Source: Warburgia ugandensis
Taxonomy: Eukaryota; Streptophyta; Magnoliopsida; Canellales; Canellaceae
Assembly (NCBI GenBank): GCA_035236585.1
Contig: CP141130.1
Span: 78,873,944-78,937,943, forward strand
DNA: 64,000 bases
Direction of reading: 5' to 3'
Shown here: piece after piece, positions 46,960-58,900 of the stretch
Layout of the letters: each line of letters begins with the position of its first letter
Position numbering within the stretch: position 1 is the first letter of the stretch
Program-made: the position numbers and the translations under genes
Notes under the pieces: generated by a model
What the model saw: only the letters and a program-made list of their open reading frames with translations
Databases searched by the model: none
Told to the model about the DNA's origin: nothing

Positions 46960-48760
46960 GTAACACCCCGAGTTTTTAAGACATTTTTTTTATTATAATA
47001 ATAGCATTTTTAATAAGAGCATTTGGGATCCCAAGAGAAAAGTTTTATTTATCATTTTACTAAAACATCTCTTAAAAACTCCTAGTATTATTTTTCCTTT
47101 CTCAAAATGTCACATATATAATTTAAAACATAAATAAATTTTTATGATAATAGATTTAAACCAATACTCATATCAATCAACGTCAAATGAATCGACGCCC
47201 TTATTTTGAATCAAATAAATATCCAAACACAATAATAATATGGCCCATGGTCTATCCATCATAACATCTCATATAAATGTCCAACATATGTCTAAACATC
47301 TCAATCAAATCCATAAAATAAAAGTATACATTCCATAATTAAATTCAAATGGTAGTCCTGTTTATTAACTTACGTCACTATCTAAAATTCTAGGTAAACG
47401 GATCTCCTACAGCTCTCACGGTTTCTCAACGGCCTTGCCTTTCCTGTTATCACTCTCGAGATCTAAGGCATTGCAAAACAAAGCAATGCCTCAGCAAGCT
47501 ATCACTTGTGTAAGTACATAGACAATTAATATAATAAAAAGAAATAAACAAATAACAGTACTGAAGATAAAAGTATTATAAGTCATGCCAACATAATGCT
47601 AATTTATCCCATATACTAAGACATGCATTTCACAGAGTTAAAACATGACATGAATCAATGTGAATGAGCATACAATAAGAATAAGGGCACCCTAAGGTAA
47701 TGGGTCCCACAACATCACACTAATATCACTGATCATGAGTACTCATAGCCAACCTCTGAGTGTCGTCACACCCAGGCATACTATCCATAACCATACTCAT
47801 CATACACGCACACATAATAAGAATATGGATCGTCATGCTGCAGTGGCAACCCTTCATGGGTCTCAACCACCGTCGCTCCCCGTCGACACCATAATGGGAG
47901 ACTTAGCGTTCCTCCCCATGGAAAGGCCCGGACCGGTAGTGTGGACTATTCATGTTACCAAACCCCTATCAAATGCCATATACGAGCAGGTGTCTATCAT
48001 ATCACAATCTCATCACATCACAAATCTCGGAGGTTGGGTGGTCGACCCTATCCCTCCTGGCATGACGCCCACAGGGTGAGAGCACCCGTCATAAAACACA
48101 AAACATGAAAATCATATATATATGCCAAAACTCAATAGTACTAGTAGCTCGCAATCCCTAAGGCACGCCCCTCATCGTGGGGTTAGCCTATAAAACGACC
48201 AGCTAACAAGCCTCTATTCTTATTTCCATGCAAATCCATGCATTTTCAATATATAATAAGAAAGAAGTCTCTATTTAAGCATAATTAATTAATATCATGC
48301 TCATAAAAATGTTTGTCATGGGTTTATTCAATAAAAGATTTTAATTTGTAATAATCATAATGTACTCTAAGTCTCATGAAATCAACGACTAATAATAAAT
48401 GCAATTTAAAATACAATCACTCATGATGCTATGTTTATGCATGGTTTTAAAATCAAGGCAAAGCATTAATTGCCATCACCTATCTCAACGTGAGATCACG
48501 TAGCTTGTTAATAAATCCCCTTAACTGGTATGTTCAAGTGCACCTGTCCATGTCACATCACCATTTTAAAAATTTTCTAAATTAAAAGTAGTCATTTATA
48601 AGTTTTTAAGATAAAACTAGGTCTGCATCGTCAATACAGTCACAACTCCTCTTCTGGATAGTGATTTGGACTCCTATAGCTCTCAAAAATCAAATTTTTG
48701 TGAAAATACAAAGAAAATAAGGCTAACCGACCACCATAGCCCTTTCTGCACTACCGGCGC

Positions 48761-48890
48761 GAGTTTACACCGTGTCACATCGGTGCCCAGTTTACACTGG
48801 GTTACACGGGCGACCTCGATTTACACCGGGTTACACCGGCGCCCAGTTTACATTGGGTTACATTGGCGGCCTTGGTTTACACCGGTGACG
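48761..48890. repeat. TTACACCGG-type minisatellite in F 3' LTR
   Basis: Units of about 28 bp in the pattern 'tttacac(c/t)gggttacac(c/g)ggcg', arranged as higher-order units of about 56 bp, in a CpG-rich block. The same block in A's LTRs (10880-10935 and 38590-38640) has two or three short units only. Confidence 0.7.
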
Positions 48891-49753
48891 CGGAAACTGG
48901 AGCCGGAGAAGACGACCAGCTTCCGGTCATCTCTGGTGACCCTACAGGTGTCCAAATCACTTGGTTTTTGAGCCATTTTGTTCAAAATTTTGTTTAGTTT
49001 TCATTTCTACCATCCTTTTGCATTGATTTTTCCAAAAAATATGGTTTTTATGTGATTTTTCTCATGCTCCTAAAAACTTCCCTAGGTACTGTTCTTCACG
49101 TTTTTTGGAGAAACCAACCATTGGATCTCTCCCAAATTTAAAAGGCTTGTTCTTGGGTCTATCATGCACTAGATGGACAGTCCGATTGGCAAAAAAATGT
49201 GGTTTCATGTATGAAATCACTTCCCAACAGTAGCGTGCACAGGGTTATGTAACATGAAAAGAGAAGGTTTATGGCTTACCTCTAACGCTGGGTGTCACTT
49301 GATGTTTGCCGAAGCCCTACTAGCCAAAAAAATGCGAATTTACATAGGCAAGGGTTTTGAGCGAAAACGGGGAAAGGTGGTGTGTTTTGGCGCCTGAGGG
49401 GGGAAGATATAAGATGTAGAGTTTAAGGGAAAAGGAACTCTTCCCTTCCACGTCTCCTTTCGGTGATTTCTCTGGCGAAATCATCATATCTAGTAGAGAT
49501 GTGTAGAAGAAGGGGGTGCCATTATCAATTTGGGCCCCTGTATTTTACGTTTCTGCCAAATTACCAAATTACCCCTATAACTTCAACAGCTCGTAACTCC
49601 TTCGTTTGAGCTTCGTTTTCTGCGTTCTTTATGGCGTTGGAATCCTATTGATGAGCACTTTCAATTTCTTAAGTTTTTAGAATTCAATCTATAAATTCTT
49701 AATTTAATTGATTTAATAAATTCTTAATGTATCCAAAAATTAATGATATTACA

Positions 49754-49766
49754 TCCTTCCCTCCTT
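49754..49766 (-). other. Element F polypurine tract
   Basis: AAGGAGGGAAGGA on the minus strand, identical to that of A and directly beside the 3' LTR. Confidence 0.8.
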
Positions 49767-49802
49767 ATAAAAATTTCGTCCTCGAAATTTAGATACATAC
49801 CT

Positions 49803-52800
49803 CTATGTAAATAACTCTGGATGGATCCTTCGCATCTCCTCTTCTGTTTCCCAGGTAGCCTCCTGTAATGAATGATGCTGCCAAAGGACTTTGACTAATA
49901 TAATGGTCTTATTCCTTAACTGCTTGACTTTCATATCTAGTATGCGCATCGGTCTCTCCTCAAACGTCATATCAGGCTGTAGCTCTCCTGGGATCTGTTC
50001 CAACACGTGTGAGGGATCTGGCACGTACTTTCTTAGCATGGACACGTGGAAGACGTCATGTACATTTGCCAATTGTGGGGGCAAGGCTAGCTGATATGCT
50101 ACGGACCCAACTCTACGTAAAATCTCAAAAGGTCCAATGTACCTGGGGCTAAGCTTCCCTTTGTTTCCAAACCTCAACACCCCTTTCATAGGAGAGATTT
50201 TCAAGAAGACATGCTCACCTTCAACAAACTCTATGTCCTTTCGCCTCTCATCTGCATAGCTTTTCTGTCGGCTGTGAGCTGTCAATAATCTCTTCTGAGT
50301 TAGTTAGACTTTCTCTGTGCACTCTTCTACTAGCTCGAACTTCACCACGCGTCTCTCTCCTACATCATCCCAACATAAGGGTGACTGACAAGGTCTGCCA
50401 TACAGTGTCTCATAAGGAGCCATACCAATACTACCGTGATGACTATTATTATAGGCAAATTCTAACAATGGTAAGTGATCTTCCCAGCTACCCTTCCAAT
50501 CCATAACGCAAGCTCGCAGCATATCCTCAATAGTCTGGATGGTCTTCTTGCTCTGTCCGTTTGTCTGAGGATGGAATGATGTGCTAAATTTCAGTCTCAA
50601 TCCTAACGCGTCTTGCACACTCTTCCAGTATTTTGAGGTAAACCGAGTATCTCGATCTGATATAATTGTCAAGGGAACTCCATGTAGACTTACAATCTCC
50701 TTCACATATAATTTCGCTAAACTATCCACGGTCTGATTCTGTCTGATAGGAAGGAAATGAGCGGACTTGGTCAACCTGTCCACAACAACCCATATCATGT
50801 CGTGGGCACTAGCAGTCCTCGGAAGACCCAAAACAAAGTCCATGGTAATATGATCCCACTTCCACTCAGGAAGGTCCAATGTCTGAAGTAGCCCTGATGG
50901 ACACTGATGCTCAGCCTTAACCTGCTGATAGGTCAAACATTGTGCAACGCACTCTCCAACGTCCTTCTTCATACCATTCCACCAGAAATGCCTCTTGAGA
51001 TCCTAATACATCTTTGTACCTCAAGATGGATTGTATACGGGGACTGGTGTGCTTCTTGAAGTAACTCGCACCTCAATTCGTCATTTGCCGGTGCTACCAA
51101 CCTCCCCTTAAATCTGACGCCTCCATCTGGTCCCCTCAAAAAATCTGCCTTATCTGTCAAATCCTGTGTCTCTTTATCTTTGTCCTGTGCCTCTAAGATC
51201 TTGTCGAAGAACTTAGATTGAGTCGACAAATTGGATATCATTACTCCAGACTTCCTACTCAGGGCATCTGCAACAACGTTAGCCTTCCCAAGATGGTACT
51301 GTATGGTGAAATCGAAGTCCTTGAGATACTCCATCCATCTACGCTGCCTCATGTTCAAATCACTCTAAGTAAAGAAGTACTTGAGGCTCTTATGCTCAGT
51401 GAATACCTCAAATCTCTCACCATAAAGATAATGTCTCTAGGACTTCAACGCAAATACCACCGCTGCTAATTCCAAATCATGTGTTGGGTAATTTACCTCA
51501 TGTGTCTTCAACTGTCTTGACGCATAGGCAATTACCTTCCCATGTTGCATCAACACTGCTCCTAATCCCTTGCCAGAGGCGTCGCAATAAACTACATAAC
51601 CACCTGCGCCTGATGGTAATGTCAATACTAGAGTAGTAGTAAGTCTCCTCTTGAGCTCCTGGAAGCTCTCCTTGCAAGCCTTGGTCCATACTAATTGAGT
51701 GTCTTTCCTTGTCAGGGTGGTCAATGGTAACGCAATCTTAGAGAATCCCTCTATGAAACGACCATAATATCCTGCCAAACTGAGAAAACTACGTATCTCA
51801 GTCATTGTCTTGGCCCTCTCCCAACGCACTATTGCCTCAACCTTCGCTGGATCCACGGCCACCCCATCTTTAGATATGACGTGGCCTAAGAAATGCACCT
51901 GGTCTAACCAAAAATCACACTTACTGAACTTGTCATACAATTGATGTCGACGAAATGTGTCCAATACTGTGTGGAGATGCTCTCTATGTGCCTCATGACT
52001 AGGCGAATAAATCAAGATGTCATCAACGAATACAATCATGAACTTATCCAAATAAGCTTAAAAACACGATTCATTAGATCCATGAACACTACAGGTGCGT
52101 TCATCAATCCAAACGGCATCACTAGGAACTCATAATGGCCATAACGACTCCTAAAAGTAGTCTTGGAGATATCCTCCTCTCTAACCCTCAACTAATGATA
52201 CCCTGACCTCAGATCTATCTTGGAGAACATTTGTGCCGATTGGAGCTGATCAAATAAATCATCTATGTGTGGCAAAGGGTATCGGTTCTTTATAGTAACA
52301 CTGTTCAACAACCGATAGTCAATGCATAGTCTTAGTGATCCATCCTTTTTCTTCACGAAAAGGACTGGTGATCCACTCGGCCTGATGAAGCCCTTATCCA
52401 ATAACTCTTGCAATTGTACTTTAAGCTCTCTCAACTCTGCTGGAGCCATCCTGTATGGTGCCTTAGAGATAGGCGATATACTCGGCATTAAGTCAATGGT
52501 AAAGTCAATCTCTCTGCTTGGCGGTAATCTTGGTAACTCCTTAGGGAAGACATCAGTGTATTCATGAACTACATCAATATCATCAGGCCGTGGTTGCTTC
52601 TTGTCCTCAACAATCACATATGCGAGAAACGTGCTACACCCTCATGAATAAAATCTCGCCGCCTTCATAGAAGAAATGATGCATGTACCTTACTGATCTT
52701 TCCTATTCTAAAACACTATTTCTAGTTGCCCAGGTATAAGAAAAGTGACTCGCTTCTTTCGGCAGTTAACAATAGCCCAATAGTTGGCTAACCAATCCAT

Positions 52801-54281
52801 TCCAATAATAATATCATAATCTACCATGTCTAGTAAAATAAAGTCAATGTCCATCCTCATGCCTAATATCTCTACGGGTATCTCTCGAAGATATTCTATA
52901 GTCTCTATGGTCTCCCCACAGGTGTCATAATATCTAATCCAAATGCTAACTTGTGCACACATACATCAAAGCAAGATGCAAAAATGCATGATATAAAAGA
53001 ATGTGTAGACACTGTGTCAAAAAGGGCCCTAGCATGTCGATCTAAGACTAGAAGAGTACCTTCAATGACCTGGTGTGATGCCTGCACCTGTCTTGATGTG
53101 ATAGCGAATACCCATCCCTGACTACGTGGCGCGGTAGCTGTCTTTGCACTCATCTCGGTCTGCCTCTCTCTTTGTCCCTTAGGACAGTCCTTAATGAAGT
53201 GGCCGACGTCTCCATAGTTGAAACACCTGTATGGCTGTCTCTGGAAAGGTGCGTGGTGTTGTTGATGTGGTTGGGGCTGCCTCTGATGCTATGGCCTGTC
53301 AGATCTATTGCACCCTTGCCCAGGGTACCAACCCTTGCACCTATCACATCTCTTCCTCTCTGTATCTCTCTTAAACTTAGCCTGCGGTGGATGACCTGAT
53401 GCATCATGTGTCCGCATAGCACCAAACGGTCTCTTGCCCTTAAAGGTCTGGTACGCACCCCCTCTAGTCCTGAGAGAGTTCTTCTCATGCATGGAAGCCA
53501 TGTTAACTGCATCTCGCACAGAAGTGGGTCGCAAAGTAATCACCCGATCTCTCAGCCAAGGTGTCAACCCATCCACAAATCTGTCTGTTGCCTCTGTGTC
53601 TAAGGCAAGAGCGTGAGGTGCAAATCTCCTCAATCGTGTAAATTGGTTCAGATACTGCTGAACCGTCATGTCTCTCTGCTTCAAGGTGGCAAACGCTTTC
53701 TTCAATGACTGTAATGCATGGGGTGGAAAGTACTGAGTGTCGAAAGCCTATTTAAAGGCTGCCCAAGTCATCGTTTCGGTCGGATCTGGTCGGGTAAGTG
53801 TAAAGGTCTGCCACCAGAAGCCTGCCTCACCCTTTAGTAGGTAGGCAGCTACTCTAACTTGATCCTCTGGTGAAATCTTCATAGCGTCAAATGTCCTTTC
53901 AGCCTCAAATAGCCATTGCTCGGCCTCCTCAGTGTTACCATCGCCATAAAAGGGTTTCACCATCTTTTGAAATCTCTTTAATAGCTTATCTGTCTTCTCA
54001 GAGTCATTAGTAGCATCGCCCTTAGTGGTCTTAGGTGCTGATGATTCCTGCACTGGTTAGGAGGAATGAACTGACGAGACCATAGGTGCCACTTGAGGTG
54101 GTGGAATAGGGCTAGGGTTAGTAGCGTGAACAACAGTCCTAACCTATTGTTGTATGAGTGGTATTAGCCCTGACATTAATCGATTCAATAACTTGGCATC
54201 TCGATCCCCCTGATCAGAGGACTCAGCACGTGGGGCCACTGGTGTAGCAGGGGTAGACCTTGTCCTTCTTCGAGGAGCCAT
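49803..54281 (-). pseudogene. Element F gag-pol remains
   Basis: Fossil coding region read leftwards from the gag start at 54281 (MAPRRRTR). Gag capsid region about 53290-54281; a zinc-knuckle region with CFNYGDVGHF near 53190-53235; protease region about 52708-53153; reverse transcriptase about 51880-52617 with [10 protein letters not shown] and [10 protein letters not shown]; RNase H about 51350-51640 with [12 protein letters not shown]; integrase about 50304-51110 with RFTSKYW; C-terminal region 49803-50285 with VKVLWQHHSLQEATWETEE, the chromodomain-like tail. Broken, but the open stretches are longer than in A or D. Confidence 0.9.
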
Positions 54282-54410
54282 CTATCAAAAGTTTTAAATA
54301 TCACTAAGTGTATGTTCCTCTCTCCTAGTCTCTCTCTCTCTCTACTACAATTTATGGATTGTTACTCACATATAAGTGGACATTTGTAAAGATTATGATG
54401 GACTAGACTG

Positions 54411-54424
54411 GGCTCTGATACCAA
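54411..54424 (-). other. Element F primer-binding site
   Basis: TTGGTATCAGAGCC on the minus strand, three bases from the 5' LTR; the standard initiator tRNA-Met match. Confidence 0.85.
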
Positions 54425-54427
54425 CTT

Positions 54428-57317
54428 TGTAACACCCTGGGTTTTTAAGATATTTTTTTTAATAATAATAATAATATCATTTTTAATAAGAGCATTTGGG
54501 ATCCCATGAGAAAAGTTTTATTTATCATTTTACTAAAACATCTCTTAAAAACTCTGGGTGTTATTTTTCCTTTCTCAAAATGTCACATATATAATTTAAA
54601 ACATAAATAAATTTTTATGATAATAGATTTAAACCAATATTCATATCAATCAACGTCAAATGAATCAGCGCCTTTATTTTGAATCAAATAAATATCCAAA
54701 CACGATAATAATATGGCTCGGGGTCTATCCATCATAACATCCCATATAAATGTCCAATATATATCTAAACATCTCAATCAAATCCATAAAATAAAAGTAT
54801 ACAATCTATAATTAAATTCAAATGGTAGTCCTGTTTATTAACTCACGTCACTATCTAAAATTCTAGGTAAACGGATCTCCTACAACTCTCACAGTTTCCC
54901 AACGGCCTTGCCTTTCCTGTTATCGCGCTCGAAATCTAAGGCATTGCAAAACAAAGCAATGCCTCAACAAGCTATTACTTGTGTAGGTACATAGACAATT
55001 AATGTAATAAAAAGAAATAAACGAATAATAGTACTGATAAAATAAAAAGTCTATCATCTATGAAGATAAAAGTATCATAAGTCATGCCAACATAATGCCA
55101 ATTTATCCCATATACTAAGACATGAATTTCACGGAGTTAAAACATGACATGAATCAATGTAAATGAGCATGTAATAAGAATAAGGGCACCCTAAGGTAAT
55201 GGGTCCCACAACATCGCACTAATATCATTGATCATGAGTACTCATAGCCAACCTCTGAGTGTCGTCACACCCAGGCATACCATCCATAACCATGCTCATC
55301 ATACACGCACACATAATAAGAATACGGATCGTCATACTGCAGTGGCAACCCTTCATGGGTCTCAACCATTGCCGCTCCCCATCGACACCATAACAGGAGA
55401 CTTAGCGTCCGTCCCCATGGAAAGGGCCGGACCAGTAATGTGGACTATCCATGTTACTAAACCCCTATCAAATGTCATCTACGGGTAGGTGTCTATCATA
55501 TCACAATCTTATCACGTCACAAATCTCGGAGGTTGGGTGGCCGGCCCTATCCCTCCTAGCATGACGCCTACCAGGTGAGAGCACCTGTCATAAAACACAA
55601 AACACGAAAATCATATATATATGCCAAAGCTCAAGAGTACTCGTAGCTCGCAATCCTCAAGACACGCCCCTCATCCTGGGGTTAGCCTATAAAAGGACCA
55701 ACTAACAAGCCTCTATTCTTATTTTCATGCAAATCCATACATTTGCAATATATAATAAGAAAGAAGTCTCTATTTAAGCATAATTAATTAATATCATGCT
55801 CATAAAAATGTTTGTCATGGGTTTATTCAATAAAAGATTTAAATTTGTAATAATCATAATGTACTCTAAGTCTCATGAAATCAACGACTAATAATAAATG
55901 TAATTTAAAACACAATCACTCATGATGTTATGTTTATGCACGGTTTTAAAATCAAGGTAAAGCATTAATTATCGTCACCTACCTTAACGTGAGATCACTT
56001 AGCTTACTAATAAATCCCCTTAAACGGGTATGTTCAAGTGCACCTGCCCATGTCACATCACTATTTTAAAATTCTTCTAAATTAAAAGTGGTCATTTATA
56101 AGTTTTTAAGCTAAAACTAGGTCAACGTCGTCAATACGGTCATAAAGCCTCTTTCGGATAGCGATTTGGACTCCTATAGCTCTCAGAAATCAAATTTTTG
56201 TAAAAATACAAAGAAAATAGATCTAACCGACCACCGCAGCCCTTTCTGCACCGGTGGCACCGGCGCCCAGTTTACACTGGGTTACATGGGCGGCCTCAGT
56301 TTACATGGGGTTACACCGGTGCCCAGTTTACATGGGGTTACACGGGCGGCCTTGATTTACACCGATTTACACTGGAGATGCGGAAACCGACGCCAGAGAA
56401 GATGACCGGCTTTCGATCATCTCCAGTGACCCTATAGGTGTCCAAATCACTTGGTTTTTGAGCCATTTTGTTTGAAATTTCATTTAGTTTCCATTTCTAC
56501 CATCCTTTTGCATTGATTTTTCCAAAAACTATGGTTTTTATGCTATTTTTCTTATGCTCCTAAAAACTTCCCTAGGTACTGTTCTTCACGTTTTTTGGAG
56601 AAACCAACTATTGGATCTCTCCCAAATTTAAAGGGTTTATTCTTGGGTCTATCATGCACTAGGTGGACGGTCCAATTTGAAAACAAATGTGGTTTCATCT
56701 ATGAAATCACATCCCAACAGTAGCGTGCACAGGGTTCCCAGGAAAAATTTTGTTTTTCCTGGATTTCCTGATTTCCAAGTGTTTTCCCTTGCTATTTCCT
56801 TACACATGTAACATGAAAAGAGAAGGTTTATGGCTTACCTCTAACGCTAGGTGTCGCTTGATGTTTGCCAGAGCCCTACTCGCCGAAAAAATGCAAATTT
56901 ACAGAGGCAAGGGTTTTGAGTGAAAACAAGGAAAGGTGGTGTGTTTTGGCGCTTGAGGGGGGAAGATTTAGGCTGTAGAGTTTAAGGCAAAAGGAACTCT
57001 TCCCTTTCACGTCTCCTTTTGGCGATTTCTTCGGCGAAATCACTGGATCTGGTAGAGACGTGTAGAAGAAGGGGGTGTCGTTATCAATTCGGGCCCCTGT
57101 GTTTTACATTTCTGTTAAATTACCAAATTACCCCTATAACTTCAACGGCTTATAACTCCTTCGTTTGAGCTCTGTTTTCCGTGTTCTTTATGGAGTTGGA
57201 ATCTTATTGACTAGCACTTTCAAATTCTTAAGTTTTCAGAATCAAATTCCATTTATAAATTTTTAATTTAATTGATTTAATAAATTCTTAATTTATCCAA
57301 AAATTAAGGATATTACA
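54428..57317 (-). mobile_element. Element F, 5' LTR
   Basis: A 2.89-kb LTR matching 46960-49753. Stem-loop at 54939-54964, antisense open frame at 55228-55488 (shorter than in the other copies), minisatellite at 56251-56376. Confidence 0.92.
56251..56376. repeat. TTACACCGG-type minisatellite in F 5' LTR
   Basis: The counterpart of 48761-48890: 'agtttaca..gggttaca..gggcggcct' units of about 28 bp. Confidence 0.65.
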
Positions 57318-57399
57318 AGTTTAGACATCAAAAACTAATCTCTAGACCACAAAATTCCATCAAAAGATGTAAAACAGATAACAAGAGCCTCTTACCTTC

Positions 57400-58205
57400 A
57401 GTTTAATCAGAAATTGCAAAATTCAAAAAGAAACCCTAAAAACTAGCAAACACCTCAATCACAACATTAGAAAATTCATCAGAAATCCAAAATATAGAAC
57501 TCACTTCCATTTTTAGCAACATAAGAGTTCATGAATCCGAAATCAAACCTCTAATGAACCAAATTTCACCCAAAAAAATGTGTAAAAATCATGATTTCTA
57601 CAATTTTAATTGCCGAATAGATTTGAAATCATAGAAATTCAAAAGAAAATAGTGTGAAACTAGTTAAACACCTCAATCACAGCAGCAACTCACCAAAATT
57701 GTTAGTCTAGAACTTCATGAATCCGAAAACAAATATCTAATCAGAAAATTTCTCCCAAAATATATCTAAAAATTTCCCCTATAAAAATCACGATTCTACA
57801 ATTTTAATCACTGAATATATCTTAAATCATAGATATTTAGAAGAAAACACTACAGAGCTAGCTAAACACAAGAGTAGCAAGTCACCAAAATAGATCATCT
57901 AGAACTTCATTCCATTTCTAGATACATAAAAGTTCAGGATTCCAAAAACAAACCTCTAATCAACCAAATTTCACCCCAAAAAAGCATAAAAATCACGATT
58001 CTACAATTTTAATCACCGAATAGATATGAAATCACAGAAGTTCAAAAGAAAACCCTGCGAAACCAGCCAAACATCCAATCACAATAGAATTCATCAAAAA
58101 TCCAGAAACTAGCACTTCACTCCATTTTCAGCTCCATAAAAGTTAAGAAAAATTTCACCAAAAAACGCAAAAAAATCACGATGCTACAAGTTGAATATGC
58201 AGACT
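57400..58205. repeat. About four tandem copies of a ~205-bp repeat
   Basis: The series 'aattcaaaa(g/a)aaa', 'aacacctcaatcacaac', 'tccatttttagc..cataa(a/g)agttca', 'aaacctctaatcaacc', 'aaaaatcacgattctacaat' and 'tttaatcaccgaatag' recurs in the same order near 57420, 57620, 57830 and 58030, each copy considerably diverged. It ends at a splice donor read on the minus strand and may be the inside of a first intron. Confidence 0.7.
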
Positions 58206-58700
58206 CACCTGAAATTCACAGATCTAAGAAAATGAACTCCTGTTTGAAGAAGAAAGGTTGAAATCTGCCAAGGGTTTTCCTTTCCTTTTTTTCTCTTTTG
58301 CAGAAAATCGAATTATGAGATTTGTTCTTGTAGAAGAGAGTTAGGGTTCTAGAACTATGGTTTCCTTTCCAAGATTCGATCGCACATGCAAAAATAACCA
58401 CCCATAATCTGCTGAAACAAGCAAGCAAGCAAAAGCAAAGAGATCATTCGGAGAAGAAAAAGCCTACTCTTCTGGGATATGTGACTTTTTCTTCCTCTGA
58501 AAGAGCCTACACTTCTGTTGCAAAGACACTTCTGTTGTAGATGTAAGAATGAAAAATGCCGACCGGGAAAGGAAATAGCGTCATGGTGAAGTCGCCGGCT
58601 TCTACTGTTCAGCGTCGAAGACTCCCTCTTCTTCCCTCACTAGAAAACAGCGGTTTGAAGTTGATTTTCCTCACTCTAAAACTGAACGCATTTTACACTA
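58206..58700 (-). promoter_or_regulatory. Leader-like stretch with splice donor (possible 5' end of a host gene)
   Basis: On the minus strand this reads like the 5' untranslated leader of a plant gene: pyrimidine-rich runs, the phrase TTCTAGAACCCTAACTCTC, then TTCTTCAAACAGGAG and AATTTCAG followed by GTGAGT at about 58209, a consensus donor. The repeat array lies directly downstream and F is inserted 0.9 kb beyond. I found no coding exon that belongs to it; CCT1 lies further along the same strand but its first exons are not visible. Inference only. Confidence 0.35.
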
Positions 58701-58714
58701 TATACTAGGTGTGG

Positions 58715-58900
58715 CATATTTTAAAAATATCAACATATCAACTCCTCCTAATGTATTTCAGATATGCCGAAGATATTACTGTTAAATAAACCTGATATCT
58801 TGGATGTACCGAAAATAACGCAGTTAAATAAGCTGCACATTTGAGATATGCCGTGATATCTCAGAAACGCCATAGATGTTTTATTAAATAAACCCCTGTC
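58715..58900. repeat. GATATC-rich imperfect repeat, copy 2
   Basis: Shares 'ttaaataagctgca', 'gatatgccgtgatatc'-like and 'attaaataaaccc' words with 7390-7690, partly in inverted order. Confidence 0.5.

Larger units (their letters stand above)
42492..49753 (-). mobile_element. Element F, 3' LTR, interrupted by G
   Basis: The LTR's first six bases TGTAAC are at 42492-42497; after G it resumes at 46960 with GTAACACCCCGAG (the first five bases being G's target copy) and ends GATATTACA at 49753. Net length about 2.8 kb. It holds the stem-loop (47466-47491), the antisense open frame (47735-48079) and the TTACACCGG minisatellite (48761-48890). Confidence 0.88.
42492..57317 (-). mobile_element. Element F: Ty3/gypsy Tekay-like fossil, with solo LTR G inside
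   Basis: Minus-strand element flanked by agttc (42487-42491) and agttt (57318-57322). LTRs run TGTAACACCC to GGATATTACA (GATATTACA in the left copy). Same subfamily as A by LTR sequence and by gag-pol, but not the same copy. About 10.4 kb without G. The LTRs differ by about 5 per cent where sampled. Coding region broken, of the order of ten breaks. Its left border is only evident once G is removed, because G sits six bases inside it. Confidence 0.9.
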
